From: Bacteroidales bacterium
Lineage (GTDB): Bacteria > Bacteroidota > Bacteroidia > Bacteroidales > WCHB1-69
Assembly: GCA_024686335.1 (NCBI GenBank)
Contig: JAILCI010000029.1
Location: forward strand, 1-64,000
Direction: 5' to 3'
DNA length: 64,000 nt
How positions within the stretch are numbered: position 1 is the first letter of the stretch; every line of letters begins with the position of its first letter. A model generated the notes under the pieces. The model was given only the letters and a program-made list of their open reading frames with translations, searched no databases and had not been told where the DNA came from. This document shows, piece after piece, positions 9,233-18,267 of the stretch. Both the position numbers and the translations under genes were made by a program.

Positions 9233-9724
9233 ATGAAAAAACTGATGATTTTATTCTTGGTCGTGATGACCACTTTGGGCCTTTCCGCTCAGAACCTTAA
9301 AGAAGTGACAATTCAAACGAATGGCAAATGTGGCCGTTGCGCTCGCACAATGCAAGCTGCAGTGCCTACCTTCGAGGGTGTTCAGTCTTGTTCTTATGAC
9401 ATGGCTACCGCTAAGATTACTGTTAAGTATGATGCTGACAAGACAAATGTTAAAGCTATCCGTACCGGTATCAGCAAGCTCGGCTACAGCGCAGACAAGG
9501 TGAAAGCTGATGCTGATGCTCGTGCCAAACTGCCCGCTTGCTGCCGTGGAGAAGCTAAATGCGGTTCCGCTAAAGAAGGCGAGCACAAATGTGCAGGTGA
9601 AGCAAAGTCTGCTGAGCACAAATGCGCTGGCGAGGCAAAGTCTGCTGAGCACAAATGTGCTGGCGAAGCAAAGTCAGGCGAGCATAAGTGTGCCGGTGAG
9701 CATAAATGTGCCGGTCACAAATAA
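9233..9724 (+). CDS. Exported heavy-metal-associated (HMA) protein with Cys/His-rich repeat tail
   Basis: The 163-residue product has a signal peptide (cleaved near GLSA-Q at 19-20) and then one HMA/MerP-like ferredoxin fold: KEVTIQTNGKCGRCARTMQA, in which CGRC is the metal-binding CxxC pair, through ISKLGYSADKVKAD. After a CC pair (PACCRGEAKCG) the C-terminus is three 11-residue repeats EHKCAGEAKSA/G followed by shorter EHKCAG units, giving regularly spaced His and Cys. Both parts should bind soft metals such as Cu(I), Zn(II) or Hg(II), so a periplasmic metal chaperone or sink is inferred. No metal ATPase gene is adjacent. It closes the operon and is followed by a terminator. Confidence 0.8.
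   Translation: MKKLMILFLVVMTTLGLSAQNLKEVTIQTNGKCGRCARTMQAAVPTFEGVQSCSYDMATAKITVKYDADKTNVKAIRTGISKLGYSADKVKADADARAKLPACCRGEAKCGSAKEGEHKCAGEAKSAEHKCAGEAKSAEHKCAGEAKSGEHKCAGEHKCAGHK
9581..9721 (+). repeat. 33-bp in-frame tandem repeats encoding EHKCAGEAKSA
   Basis: Units start at 9581, 9614 and 9647 with shorter derivatives after 9680. Each adds one His and one Cys to the metal-binding tail. The near-identical DNA suggests copy number can change by slippage without breaking the frame. Confidence 0.85.
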
Positions 9725-9747
9725 TAGAACTTCATAATAGGCTGTTG

Positions 9748-9782
9748 AGCGCTGACAGAGATTTCTGCCAGCGCTTTTTTTT
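9748..9782 (+). terminator. Rho-independent terminator after the HMA gene
   Basis: The arms AGCGCTG (9748-9754) and CAGCGCT (9769-9775) pair perfectly and are followed by eight T. Confidence 0.9.
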
Positions 9783-9795
9783 ATGGGGGTTATAT

Positions 9796-10226
9796 GAATG
9801 ATGGCACAACAAAGATGATTACAAAGTCGAAAAAATTACATTTTAACCACACCATGATTTTACCGAGGCACCTGCCCATAGAGCACGCGGGCGGGTAGGC
9901 CGACATGCGGTGCGGACGCGGTGTGAATGGCCGGCCTCCAACAGCGGCGTGCAAAGGCGCTTGCGTTTACAAAAATGCATGCCTCCCGTGTATTTTTCCG
10001 TTTGCAGCATGCTGCATTTTTGTTCACGTTTGCCGCCGCTGTCAGAGGGCGGACAGAGCGGGACGGGATTCATGTCGGCTTGATCTTTTGGCAACTTTTC
10101 TATCAAGAGAAAAGTTGAAGAATTATATCTATGGGGGTTGTCTGCAATGAAGACATTGTCTCTCTTAAAAAAACGTCTATTAACTACATGTTTGTGTATA
10201 CAAGGAGTCATCAGGTATATAGTTCC
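9796..10226 (+). mobile_element. MITE-like foldback element, copy 1
   Basis: This ~430-bp block recurs at 17823-18267 (same orientation) and 22231-22663 (inverted), with only scattered differences in a GC-rich core. The core folds back on itself: GCCGACATG (9899-9907) pairs with CATGTCGGC (10071-10079), ACAGCGGCG (9941-9949) with CGCCGCTGT (10034-10042), and ACAAAAATGCATGC (9969-9982) with the region 10007-10023. A separate hairpin AACTTTTCT/AGAAAAGTT sits at 10093-10116. The ends are imperfect inverted repeats containing TATAT and CTGATGGCAC-like motifs. Short open frames inside are conserved only as much as the DNA and are not called as genes. A non-autonomous transposable element or a structured RNA are the two readings. 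It fills most of the 9783-10377 gap. Confidence 0.65.
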
Positions 10227-10290
10227 TTTTTTTGTTTTATTTATATGGTATGACATAATGTCAGTCGTTTCCTAAGGCTAAAATAATTTT

Positions 10291-10306
10291 TGGCACAATT
10301 GTTGCT
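10291..10306 (+). promoter_or_regulatory. Sigma-54-type -24/-12 promoter candidate upstream of dnaK
   Basis: TGGCACAATTGTTGCT contains the invariant GG and GC of RpoN promoters separated by exactly 10 bp, and matches the TGGCAC-N5-TTGCW consensus throughout. It lies 71 bp before the dnaK ATG. No TAnnTTTG box was seen between it and the gene. An enhancer-binding activator site was not identified. Confidence 0.55.
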
Positions 10307-10377
10307 ATATAGTTTCTCGTGCTGAAAAAAATCGAGAGCACACAAAATTTAGTAATAACAATAAAAAATATACAACT

Positions 10378-12306
10378 ATGGGAAAAATAATTGGAATTGA
10401 CTTAGGAACTACAAACTCTTGCGTATCCGTAATGGAAGGCAATGAGCCGGTTGTTATACCGAACAGCGAAGGCAGAAGAACCACCCCTTCAATCGTGGCT
10501 TTTGTCGGCAACAATGAACGTAAGGTCGGTGACCCTGCAAAACGTCAGGCTATCACCAACCCTACAAAGACTATCTTCTCTATCAAGCGTTTCATGGGTG
10601 AGACCTATGACCGTGTGATTAAAGAGATTGAGCGTGTACCTTACACTGTTGAGCGTGCTGCTAACAACATGCCCAAGGTGAAGATTGACGATCGTAGCTA
10701 TACTGCTCAGGAAATCTCTGCTATGATTCTTCAAAAAATGAAGAAGACTGCTGAAGATTATCTCGGTCAGGAAGTGACGGAGGCTGTCATCACCGTTCCG
10801 GCGTACTTTAGCGACTCACAGCGTCAGGCTACTAAAGAGGCTGGCGAGATTGCCGGTCTGACTGTGAAACGTATTATCAATGAGCCTACAGCTGCTGCTT
10901 TGGCTTATGGTCTGGACAAAAAGAAATCTGACTCTAAAGTAGCTGTTTTCGACCTCGGTGGCGGTACTTTCGATATCTCCATCCTCGAACTTGGTGACGG
11001 CGTCTTCGAAGTAAAATCCACTAATGGTGATACTCACCTCGGTGGTGATGACTTCGACCACAAGATCATCGACTGGTTAGCAGAAGAGTTCATGAAAGAC
11101 TATAACGTAGATTTGCGTAAGGATGCTATGGCATTGCAACGTCTGAAAGAGGCTGCTGAGAAGGCTAAAATCGAACTTTCCAGTTCAAACTCTACTGAGA
11201 TTAACTTGCCGTATATCATGCCTATCGACGGTGTTCCTCAACACTTGGTACGTACTCTTACTCGTGCGCAGTTTGAGCAGTTGTGCGACGACCTGATCCG
11301 TGCTACAATTGAACCGTGTAAGAAAGCTCTTTCTGATGCTGGTTATACAACAGCTGATATTGACGAGGTTATTCTCGTGGGTGGTTCTACCCGTATTCCC
11401 GCAATCCAGGATATCGTTGAGAAATTCTTCGGTAAGACCCCGTCTAAGGGCGTTAACCCTGATGAAGTCGTTGCTATCGGCGCTGCTATCCAAGGTGGTG
11501 TCCTCACCGGTGAGGTGAAAGATATCCTCTTGCTCGACGTTACCCCGCTGTCCCTCGGTCTTGAAACCCTCGGTGGCGTGATGACAAAACTTATCGAGAG
11601 CAACACTACCATCCCTACCAAGAAGACGGAGACCTTCACCACGGCTGTCGACAATCAGACCTCTGTGGAGATTCACGTTCTTCAGGGCGAGCGTCCTATG
11701 GCTGCCCAGAACAAGAGCATCGGTCGTTTCCACCTCGATGGCATTCCCGCTGCAATGCGTGGCGTTCCTCAAATTGAGGTTACCTTCGATATCGATACCA
11801 ACGGTATCTTGAGCGTTACTGCTAAGGATAAGGCTACCGGTAAAGAGCAGAAGATTCGTATCGAGGCTTCTTCCGGCTTGAGCGATGATGAAATCAAGAG
11901 AATGAAGGCTGAGGCTGAGGCCAACGCTGACGCTGATAAGAAAGCCAAGGAGGAAATCGATAAACTGAATGGTGCTGACAGCTTGGTATTTACTACCGAG
12001 AAACAGCTCAAGGAGTTTGGCGATAAGGTTCCTGCTGACGACAGAGCCAAGATCGAGGCTGCAGCTGCTAAACTGAAGACCGCTCACGACAATAAAGACT
12101 TCGCTGGCATCGACGCCGCTACCGCTGAGTTGCAGAACGCTTGGCAGGCAGCTTCCGCTAAGATGTACCAACAGAATGGCGGTGCTCAACCTGGTGCTGA
12201 CTTTAACCAGCAAGCCGGTGGTCAACAAGGCCCTCAAGGCGGTAACACTAATACCGGTGGTAACGATTCTGAGGTTCAAGACGTTGATTTCGAAGAAGTT
12301 AAATAA
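10378..12306 (+). CDS. dnaK: Molecular chaperone DnaK (Hsp70)
   Basis: The 642-residue protein is a complete Hsp70. The ATPase domain (1 to about 385) shows [18 protein letters not shown], the [17 protein letters not shown] block, [27 protein letters not shown] and [11 protein letters not shown]. The linker [19 protein letters not shown] leads to the substrate-binding domain and helical lid, and the tail is Gly/Gln-rich and ends [11 protein letters not shown]-driven binding and release of unfolded polypeptides in the cytoplasm is its role. grpE and dnaJ are not adjacent, so the gene is a single unit with its own terminator (12342). The upstream promoter resembles the sigma-54 type. Confidence 0.99.
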   Translation: MGKIIGIDLGTTNSCVSVMEGNEPVVIPNSEGRRTTPSIVAFVGNNERKVGDPAKRQAITNPTKTIFSIKRFMGETYDRVIKEIERVPYTVERAANNMPKVKIDDRSYTAQEISAMILQKMKKTAEDYLGQEVTEAVITVPAYFSDSQRQATKEAGEIAGLTVKRIINEPTAAALAYGLDKKKSDSKVAVFDLGGGTFDISILELGDGVFEVKSTNGDTHLGGDDFDHKIIDWLAEEFMKDYNVDLRKDAMALQRLKEAAEKAKIELSSSNSTEINLPYIMPIDGVPQHLVRTLTRAQFEQLCDDLIRATIEPCKKALSDAGYTTADIDEVILVGGSTRIPAIQDIVEKFFGKTPSKGVNPDEVVAIGAAIQGGVLTGEVKDILLLDVTPLSLGLETLGGVMTKLIESNTTIPTKKTETFTTAVDNQTSVEIHVLQGERPMAAQNKSIGRFHLDGIPAAMRGVPQIEVTFDIDTNGILSVTAKDKATGKEQKIRIEASSGLSDDEIKRMKAEAEANADADKKAKEEIDKLNGADSLVFTTEKQLKEFGDKVPADDRAKIEAAAAKLKTAHDNKDFAGIDAATAELQNAWQAASAKMYQQNGGAQPGADFNQQAGGQQGPQGGNTNTGGNDSEVQDVDFEEVK

Positions 12307-12341
12307 GATTTAGACTTTTAACCTTTTCCATAATTATGAGG

Positions 12342-12369
12342 GGGCATCGAGAAATCGGTGCCCTTTTTT
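12342..12369 (+). terminator. Rho-independent terminator of dnaK
   Basis: GGGCATCGA (12342-12350), a GAAA tetraloop and TCGGTGCCC (12355-12363) form a 9-bp stem with one G-T pair, followed by six T. Confidence 0.9.
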
Positions 12370-12891
12370 GTTGAGTTGTTGAATCGTTGAACTGTTGAAT
12401 TGTTGAAAACCGTGGGGGAATACAATCTTTGTTCCTTTGCGTCTTTGCGTTAAAAACATCAGTGAGCGCAGCGAACATATAATCTGCGGAATCCAAGATC
12501 CGTAAGGATCTAAAATAATATTTGCGTTCATCAGTGAGATCTATGGGAGGAAAAAACTCTGAGTAATCAAGAAGCCCGAAGGGCGACAGAACACAAGCAG
12601 GTGGTGGAGCACAGCGGAACCCCTCCCTTTGGGGCTCAGTCAGACACAATCTCATGTCATCATCAGGGCAAGAATAGTTGCGTACCTTCGGCACGCTGAT
12701 ATGACACCGCACCGTCATACCCCACACTGACGTGCGGGGTTAATAGGATAGCGTGACTTCTGCACGCAGGCAAAGTGCGGAGGCAATTATGAGCGTAGCA
12801 AATAAAATCTGCGAGATCCAAGATCCGTAAGGATCTAAAAAAATAATCTGCGTCTATCTGCGAGATCTGCGTAATCTGCGGGATAACAAAC
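12370..12891. repeat. Gene-free stretch of degenerate short repeats
   Basis: No credible gene is present. It opens with 9-bp period TTGTTGAAT-like repeats (12371-12410). Fragments built on ATCTGCG and TTTGCGT follow. The palindrome AGATCC-GTAA-GGATCT occurs at 12496-12511 and again near 12820, and ACCCCACAC/GTGCGGGGT forms a hairpin at 12719-12740. Related fragments recur at 24424-24447 and 56540-56800. Confidence 0.6.
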
Positions 12892-13344
12892 CTACTCTTT
12901 CAACTTCGTGTCGATGATGATCGTGACAGGTCCGTCGTTGACCAATCCTACCTGCATATTGGCACCGAAAACACCTTTTTTGACAGGTTTACCACATTCG
13001 TCAGCCAAATGTTTGCAATAACTTTCGTATAGAGGAATGGCCAACTCGTGTCCGGCAGCACGGTAGTATGCGGGCCGGTTGCCCTTGCGGGTGGAGGCCG
13101 TCAACGTGAACTGTGACACAGCCAATAGCTCCCCGCCTACGTCCTTAACCGACAGATTCATCACTCCTGCATCATCGTCAAAGATGCGCAGATTGGCAGT
13201 TTTGGCGGCCAGCCAGACGGCATCAGCCTCACTGTCGCCCTGTTCCACGCCCACTAAGATGAGCAGTCCGGTTCCAATAGAGGATTCAATTTTGCCTTCG
13301 ATGGTTACTGAGGCAGCGGTTACACGTTGAATGACAAGTCTCAT
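12892..13344 (-). CDS. dtd: D-aminoacyl-tRNA deacylase
   Basis: Starting at the ATG at 13344 the product is 150 residues, the usual DTD length, and begins with the family N-terminus [18 protein letters not shown]. The two active-site motifs are present: SQFTLTA and the Gly-cisPro-type VNDGPVT near the C-terminus. The enzyme hydrolyses D-amino acids from mischarged tRNA in the cytoplasm. The frame stays open upstream to 13707, but that part lies inside menA and is not family-like, so the shorter start is used. It is the third gene of the ubiE-menA-dtd operon (23-bp gap after menA). Confidence 0.95.
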   Translation of the reverse strand: MRLVIQRVTAASVTIEGKIESSIGTGLLILVGVEQGDSEADAVWLAAKTANLRIFDDDAGVMNLSVKDVGGELLAVSQFTLTASTRKGNRPAYYRAAGHELAIPLYESYCKHLADECGKPVKKGVFGANMQVGLVNDGPVTIIIDTKLKE

Positions 13345-13367
13345 ATTCGGTTTTTTTGCAGGTGTTA

Positions 13368-14249
13368 TTAAATGAATAGCGTGATGGCAGCTAAGATCAC
13401 GTAAAGGATATTTAGCAATACGGCACCTAGCAGACATTTGTTGTATTGAGCGCCTTTTGCACGTAGTGTGGCAATGAAAAGGAGCAGACCGGGTATGATG
13501 ATAAACATCGGCAAACTCCATCCATATGCCAGATAAGCAAGTACAGGCATCAGCAGTACTACGATAAGCATGCCGATCTCGCCGGCGCGCTTTCCAAAAC
13601 GTACAGGGAAGGTCTTTTTGCCCACTGCACGATCTTCCTCTATATCGCGCAGGTTGTTGGCTATCAATATGCACATGGAGATGAGGCCGCATACGCCGCC
13701 TGCCCAAAAGGAGGTTGTCGAAAAGGTATGCGTTTGTAGATAGGTGGTGCCGGTAGAGGCAATGACTCCGTAGTATAGGAAGACAAAGATATCCGCAATG
13801 CCTAAATAGGAAAGGGAGTGGTCAGTGGCAGTATAGAGCCAAGCGAAGAGAAAGGCGGTGAGACCGATGATCAGGATGGGCAGGCAGTAGACGACTCTAA
13901 ATCCTTCTCCGGGAATGATTCCAGAATAGATAAGAAGTCCTAATCCTGTTGACAAGGCGATGCCTATGGTGATAAAGATGGCGTGTTTTATTTGGTCGAT
14001 GGAGACCTCGCCTTCTGCAAGTGCCCGTTTAAAGCCCTTACGTCCGGCCTTGTCTGTCCCGCGTTTGAAATCGTAGTAGTCGTTGATGAGATTTGACAGT
14101 ACTTGCAGAGACATAGCACATATGGCTGTGAAGATGCCGATGGGTACGTTTACACTGTTGGCAACGAATAGTCCGATAAGGACCGGACAGAGGGATGCAA
14201 AGAGTGTGTGGCTACGGATGACGCGAATCCAGAGGAGTAAATTATTCAT
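13368..14249 (-). CDS. menA: 1,4-dihydroxy-2-naphthoate polyprenyltransferase
   Basis: The 293-residue membrane protein belongs to the UbiA prenyltransferase superfamily and attaches the isoprenoid side chain to DHNA in menaquinone synthesis. The two Asp-rich substrate motifs are visible: [14 protein letters not shown] (about 52-65) and [16 protein letters not shown] (about 196-211). About eight or nine membrane segments alternate with these loops. Its start overlaps the ubiE stop by 4 bp, so the two genes are translationally coupled and carry out consecutive late steps of the same pathway. Confidence 0.93.
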   Translation of the reverse strand: MNNLLLWIRVIRSHTLFASLCPVLIGLFVANSVNVPIGIFTAICAMSLQVLSNLINDYYDFKRGTDKAGRKGFKRALAEGEVSIDQIKHAIFITIGIALSTGLGLLIYSGIIPGEGFRVVYCLPILIIGLTAFLFAWLYTATDHSLSYLGIADIFVFLYYGVIASTGTTYLQTHTFSTTSFWAGGVCGLISMCILIANNLRDIEEDRAVGKKTFPVRFGKRAGEIGMLIVVLLMPVLAYLAYGWSLPMFIIIPGLLLFIATLRAKGAQYNKCLLGAVLLNILYVILAAITLFI

Positions 14250-14941
14250 TTTTGTGCTAAATAGAGAGTGGTGATGCCGAAGGTCATCGGCTTGAATGTT
14301 ACATTACGGAAACCGGCAGCGCGGAGGCGTTGGGCCATCTCCTCACCCCAGATGAACTCTTTGACACTGTGGTTGAGGTAGTTGTATGCGGTGGCGTCCT
14401 TGCTGACTCTTCGTCCAATGGCAGGTAGTATTTTGGAGAAGTAGAAATCGTAGAAGAAACGGATGACGCTGTTGTCAGGATAGGAGAACTCGAGAATGGC
14501 AAGTTGTCCATCTTGGCGTAGAACGCGGCACATCTCTTGTAAACCTTTCTCAAGATCGGAGAAATTGCGTACTCCATAGGCACAAGTCACGGCATCAAAT
14601 TGTTCATCTGAATAGGGAAGTTCGAGCACACTGCCTTGTTCAAGTTTGATACGACTCTCCAGTTGCGCCTTGCGTATCTTATCTTTGCCAATGCGCAGCA
14701 TCTCTTCGGAAAGATCAATGCCTGTGATATGCTCGGACTTGTTCTGCCGTGCTATTTCTATAGCGAGATCAGCGGTGCCTACTGCCACGTCAAGGGCTTT
14801 CTTACAAGGAGTTAGCTTGCGTACAGCACGACGACGCCATCTGCGGTCTGTGTTGAGCGAGAGCAGGTGGTTGAGCCGGTCGTAGGTGCCCGCTATCCTG
14901 TTGAAGAGGCTTCCGATGTTCGTTTTGTCGTCTATTTCCAT
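14246..14941 (-). CDS. ubiE: Demethylmenaquinone methyltransferase
   Basis: The 231-residue class I SAM methyltransferase performs the last step of menaquinone synthesis. Family features are FNRIAGTYDRLNHLLSLNTDRRWRR at the N-terminus, the SAM motif ALDVAVGTADLAIEIA, ITGIDLSEEML, AYGVRNFSDLEKGL, and LILEFS-like AILEFSYP. The SAM loop reads DVAVGTAD where DVACGTGD is more common; the glycine that matters is kept. First gene of the operon with menA and dtd; a TAACTTTG -7 box lies at 14959. Confidence 0.93.
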   Translation of the reverse strand: MEIDDKTNIGSLFNRIAGTYDRLNHLLSLNTDRRWRRRAVRKLTPCKKALDVAVGTADLAIEIARQNKSEHITGIDLSEEMLRIGKDKIRKAQLESRIKLEQGSVLELPYSDEQFDAVTCAYGVRNFSDLEKGLQEMCRVLRQDGQLAILEFSYPDNSVIRFFYDFYFSKILPAIGRRVSKDATAYNYLNHSVKEFIWGEEMAQRLRAAGFRNVTFKPMTFGITTLYLAQK

Positions 14942-14958
14942 CGTTTTTTTCGAGGACG

Positions 14959-14966
14959 CAAAGTTA
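14959..14966 (-). promoter_or_regulatory. -7 box of the ubiE-menA-dtd operon
   Basis: The minus strand reads TAACTTTG, a perfect TAnnTTTG match, 18 bp upstream of the ubiE start. Confidence 0.55.
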
Positions 14967-15003
14967 CCAAAAAATCTTTTTCGCCCTTTGGAAAAATAAA
15001 GGC

Positions 15004-15213
15004 TGAATTGAAAATTGAAAATTGAAAATTGAAAATGGACTACGGGACTATTAAGGCTTCAGGTCTGTAACCCCATCATCCCTGATTTTACATCTTACAT
15101 CTTACCTCTTACGTCTCACGTCTCACGTCTCACGTCTTACATCTTACGTCTTACGTCTTACGTCTCACGTCTTACGTCTCCCGTCTCCCGTCTCACGTCT
15201 CACGTCTTACATA
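15004..15213. repeat. Two heptamer microsatellite blocks
   Basis: 15004-15037 is a run of the 7-mer ATTGAAA. 15089-15213 is about 17 units of a 7-mer TTACRTC/TCACGTC/TCCCGTC. The second block runs into the aldehyde dehydrogenase gene and contains its stop codon (15207-15209). Confidence 0.85.
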
Positions 15214-16598
15214 ATCTTCTTCACCATCCCAAACATCTTATACGGCATATATCTGAAAGGCAGGTCGAACAGGGTGGGGGAGGCGACTACAGAGCGACGA
15301 TGTGAGAACGCTTCGAAACTCAGGATACCATGATAGTGGCCCATGCCGGAGTTGCCCACGCCACCGAAAGGCAGATTGCCGTTAGCTATGTGCATGATGG
15401 TGTCGTTGAGACAGCAACCGCCCGATGAGGTGCGGCGCACAATGTTCCAACCCTGCTTCTCGTTGCCGAAATAGTACAAGGCAAGTGGCTTTTCGCGGTC
15501 ATTGATGTAGTTGACCACCTGATTTTCAAAACTGTCGCTGCTGTCGTTGATGGTGATCAATGGGAAGACAGGTCCGAAGATTTCAGTGGTCAGCACATCG
15601 GCATCGGGACGGATATTGTCCAGCAGGGTAGGTTCGATGAATCGCTGTTGGGCGTCAGTATGTCCGCCGTATACGATTTTTCCTTCCGATAGATAGCTGC
15701 TTACGCGCTCAAAGGCCTTGTCGGTGACCATGCGCACAAAATGTTTGCTATTGATGATGTCATCACCATGCAACTCTTTTATGGCCTTAGCAAACTCTTG
15801 CACGAATTTGTCCTTTACGTCTTGGTGAATCAAGATATAGTCCGGGGCGATGCAAGTCTGACCAGCATTGAGAGTCTTGCCCCAGGCGCAACGCTTGGCA
15901 GCCAATTTGATATCTGCACTCTTGTCGATGATGCAGGGACTCTTGCCGCCTAACTCGAGGACCATCGGCACGAGGTTCTCGGCTGCTGCGGCTGCCACGT
16001 GACGGGCCAGAGCAGGACTTCCGGTGAAGAAGATCATGTCGAACTTCATGCTGAAGAGATGCTTGTTGACCTCGCGATTTCCTTGCGCCACGGCGATATA
16101 CTCTTCCGAGAAGGCACTCTTGATCATCTTTTCAAGAGCTGAAGAGACGTGAGGCACATAGGGTGATGGTTTGAGGATGGCGGTGCAACCGGCAGCGATG
16201 GCGCCCACCAGCGGATTCAATAGCAATTGCACAGGATAGTTCCACGGGGAGACGATAAGTGCACTTCCGAGAGGCTCCTTGACAATGTAGCTGCGCGAGC
16301 CAAAAAGAGTTATCGGAGTTCTGTGCCGTTCCCGACGCGCCCACTTCTTAACATGCTTTATCGCTTCGCGAATCTCTGCTTTCACTATGGAAATCTCTGT
16401 GAGGTAGGCCTCCTCGTATGATTTGTGCAGGTCCTGCCACAACGCATCTGCAAGTTCTTTTTCATGACTTTCCAATGCATTCAGCAACTTCTTGAGCTGC
16501 TCTTTGCGGAAATCCACGTTTAACGTGTTCTCTTTCCTGAAAAATGTCTTCTGTGATGCCAATACGGCATCCATTTTTTCAATTGTTGTATTTTCCAT
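15207..16598 (-). CDS. Aldehyde dehydrogenase family protein (class 3-like)
   Basis: From the ATG at 16598 the product is 463 residues (MENTTIEKMDAVLASQ...). It is an NAD(P)-dependent aldehyde dehydrogenase: SPWNYPVQLLLNPLVGAIAAG, the catalytic-base segment LELGGKSPCI, the nucleophile in LNAGQTCIAPDYIL, and EIFGPVFPLI. The short length, early AxxKTFFRKEN helix and absence of an N-terminal extension are like class 3 / fatty-aldehyde enzymes. The frame is open upstream to 16685, but that part encodes a dispersed palindrome (16634-16655), so it is excluded. The C-terminus ends inside a heptamer array, giving VKKIM. Physiological substrate is not known. Confidence 0.9.
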   Translation of the reverse strand: MENTTIEKMDAVLASQKTFFRKENTLNVDFRKEQLKKLLNALESHEKELADALWQDLHKSYEEAYLTEISIVKAEIREAIKHVKKWARRERHRTPITLFGSRSYIVKEPLGSALIVSPWNYPVQLLLNPLVGAIAAGCTAILKPSPYVPHVSSALEKMIKSAFSEEYIAVAQGNREVNKHLFSMKFDMIFFTGSPALARHVAAAAAENLVPMVLELGGKSPCIIDKSADIKLAAKRCAWGKTLNAGQTCIAPDYILIHQDVKDKFVQEFAKAIKELHGDDIINSKHFVRMVTDKAFERVSSYLSEGKIVYGGHTDAQQRFIEPTLLDNIRPDADVLTTEIFGPVFPLITINDSSDSFENQVVNYINDREKPLALYYFGNEKQGWNIVRRTSSGGCCLNDTIMHIANGNLPFGGVGNSGMGHYHGILSFEAFSHRRSVVASPTLFDLPFRYMPYKMFGMVKKIM

Positions 16599-16633
16599 AT
16601 TTCTATTTGAAAAATGACTGTCAAATATTATAT

Positions 16634-16655
16634 GAGACGTTCCATGGAACGTCTC
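16634..16655. repeat. Perfect 22-bp palindrome of the GTAGAGACG family
   Basis: The arms GAGACGTTCCA and TGGAACGTCTC are exact reverse complements, and the flank continues as CTCTAC. Related arms GAGACG/CGTCTC occur six times in the array at 30009-30592. It sits just upstream of the aldehyde dehydrogenase start. Confidence 0.85.
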
Positions 16656-16709
16656 TACATAGAGATCCCGAATTGTCGATCCCATTTCATTTTTTTTTGT
16701 TCTTACAGC

Positions 16710-16753
16710 TAACGTCTTACATCTTACATCTTACATCTTACATCTTACATCTT
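16710..16753. repeat. Heptamer array TTACATC
   Basis: About six units of TTACATC. The LOG-family gene ends within it: its stop codon (16745-16747) and last Met codon are part of the repeat. Confidence 0.85.
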
Positions 16754-17704
16754 CTCCTCTTCCCTGAATCTTACCAACTCATTGATAACCTCCTCACTCC
16801 CATCATAGTTGCTGAGTATTAAGTTCTTATATTTTCCGGAGGCCATGAGACTCTGGAGGAATGGGTAGACGGGCATCTCCTCATTCCAGAACTTCTTGCC
16901 CAGGAAGACCATTGGACTTGAGTAGCCGAAAGAGAGATAGTGGTTTTGGACGGCGTCCTGGAAGATCTCCTGCATGGTTCCGGCACTTCCCGGAGTATAG
17001 ACGACGCCTCCGAAGGCGATGGTCAGGATGCCCTCTTCCCGGATGCTGTTTTGGAATAGTTTGGCGATGTGCGAGGCAAAAGCTGTTGACGGTTCATGAC
17101 CGTAAAGCCAGGTCGGTATGCCCAGACTCTTATATTTTGTCTGCGGGTATTTTTGGATGACACGGAATGAAGAGTTGATCCACAGTTCATCTTTAAATGA
17201 TGGCGCTACGCTCAGTATCTGTAGGGCGTCATCAACCTCTTCTGTGCTTCGTCCAGCCATCCATGCTCCCAAGTGAGTGGCTTCCATGGCACCCGGACCG
17301 CCACCGCTGATCATCATGAATCCCAACTCTGTGAGTTCTTTGCTGAGCAGGACGATTTGGCGGTACATCTCGTCAGTGCGCAACAGGGCATGTCCGCCCA
17401 TGATGCCGACATTAAGTCTAGGATTGTGCTTGTCCAGGAACTCGTCGAGCGCCACCATAATGGAGTGGTCGTGAAGTGCTCGAGCCAAAGCCTCTTCTTC
17501 ACAACAGTCATGCTTCCCATGCTCCATGTAGTGCTTGTACACAACGCTGTCGTAACAGGTCTCTCTCGTCTCATCATGATCCGGGTCGTAATTTGCATAG
17601 AGTTCGAAAGGTGAATAGAGTTTCTGTCGCGTCACATCATAGGGCACCTCTTTGAGATGCTTGCCAATGTGAACATATTCTTTATAATCAGGTATAGAAA
17701 TCAT
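16745..17704 (-). CDS. LOG-family / TIGR00730-like Rossmann protein
   Basis: The 319-residue protein has a nucleotide-binding core resembling the LOG (formerly lysine-decarboxylase-like) family: NVGIMGGHALLRTD, the phosphate-binding MISGGGPGAMEA near residues 135-146, and YTPGSAGTMQEIFQ in place of the common PGGxGTxxE motif. Well-studied members release the base from nucleoside 5'-monophosphates, but this protein is longer, with a ~90-residue N-terminal extension and a PGSAGT variant, so the activity here is uncertain. It has a -7 box at 17725, and its 3' end lies in a heptamer array shared with the downstream gap. Confidence 0.8.
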   Translation of the reverse strand: MISIPDYKEYVHIGKHLKEVPYDVTRQKLYSPFELYANYDPDHDETRETCYDSVVYKHYMEHGKHDCCEEEALARALHDHSIMVALDEFLDKHNPRLNVGIMGGHALLRTDEMYRQIVLLSKELTELGFMMISGGGPGAMEATHLGAWMAGRSTEEVDDALQILSVAPSFKDELWINSSFRVIQKYPQTKYKSLGIPTWLYGHEPSTAFASHIAKLFQNSIREEGILTIAFGGVVYTPGSAGTMQEIFQDAVQNHYLSFGYSSPMVFLGKKFWNEEMPVYPFLQSLMASGKYKNLILSNYDGSEEVINELVRFREEEKM

Positions 17705-17724
17705 AGTAGGTGGTTTTTACTGGG

Positions 17725-17732
17725 CAAAGATA
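17725..17732 (-). promoter_or_regulatory. -7 box of the LOG-family gene
   Basis: The minus strand reads TATCTTTG, a perfect TAnnTTTG match, 20 bp upstream of the start at 17704. Confidence 0.5.
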
Positions 17733-17754
17733 GAAAAAATGTTGTTGAGTTGTA

Positions 17755-17800
17755 GCGAACTGCGTCCTCGGAGCGAACTGCGTCCCCGCAGTTCGGAGCC
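17755..17800. repeat. CGAACTGCG hairpin unit
   Basis: CGAACTGCG (17774-17782) and CGCAGTTCG (17787-17795) form a perfect 9-bp stem with loop TCCC. The same hairpin is repeated in the array at 18268-18930, on the far side of foldback element copy 2. Confidence 0.85.
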
Positions 17801-17822
17801 CAGTTGCTATTTTTCCCTATAA

Positions 17823-18267
17823 CTTAAAGGAGTTATCAGGGTGGCAAAATAAAGATGAGTACAAAGTCAAAAAAAATGCATTTTAACTCCAACATGATTT
17901 ACCGAGGCACATGCCCATAGAGCATGCGGGCGGGCAGGCCGACATGCGGTGCAGACGCGGTGTGAATGGCCGGCCTCCAACAGCGGCGTGCAAAGGCGCT
18001 TGCGTTTACAAAAATGCATGCCTTCCGTGTATTTTTCCGTTTGCTGCATGCTGCATTTTTGTTCCCGTTTGCCGCCGATGTCAGAGGGCGGACAGAGCGG
18101 GTGGCATTCATGTCGGCTTGATCTTTTGGCAACTTTTCTATCAAGAGAAAAGTTGAAGAATTATATTTATGGAAGTTGCCTGCCATGAAGCCATTGTCTC
18201 CCTCAAGAAAACATCTATTAGCAACATGCTTGGGCATACAAGGTGCCATCAGATATATTGTCCCTTA
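17823..18267 (+). mobile_element. MITE-like foldback element, copy 2
   Basis: Same element and orientation as 9796-10226, with nearly the same core. One arm differs (CGCCGATGT instead of CGCCGCTGT), breaking one pair of the ACAGCGGCG stem. The outer ends read CTTAAAGGAGTTATCAGG and, inverted, TTAAGGGACAATATATCTGA, an imperfect terminal inverted repeat. Confidence 0.65.

Noticed and set aside
9905-10150. Small Cys/Arg-rich ORFs inside the foldback elements (also at 17911-18188 and 22303-22592)
   Set aside because: Open frames exist on both strands and differ in frame among copies; their conservation is explained by conservation of the DNA. No start signal or codon bias supports translation.
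11185-12279. Long open frame antisense to dnaK
   Set aside because: It lies fully opposite a highly conserved gene and has Leu/Ser-rich shadow composition; no family resemblance.
13345-13707. N-terminal extension of dtd
   Set aside because: It overlaps menA in another frame, lacks DTD similarity, and the 150-residue form starting MRLVIQRV has the family length.
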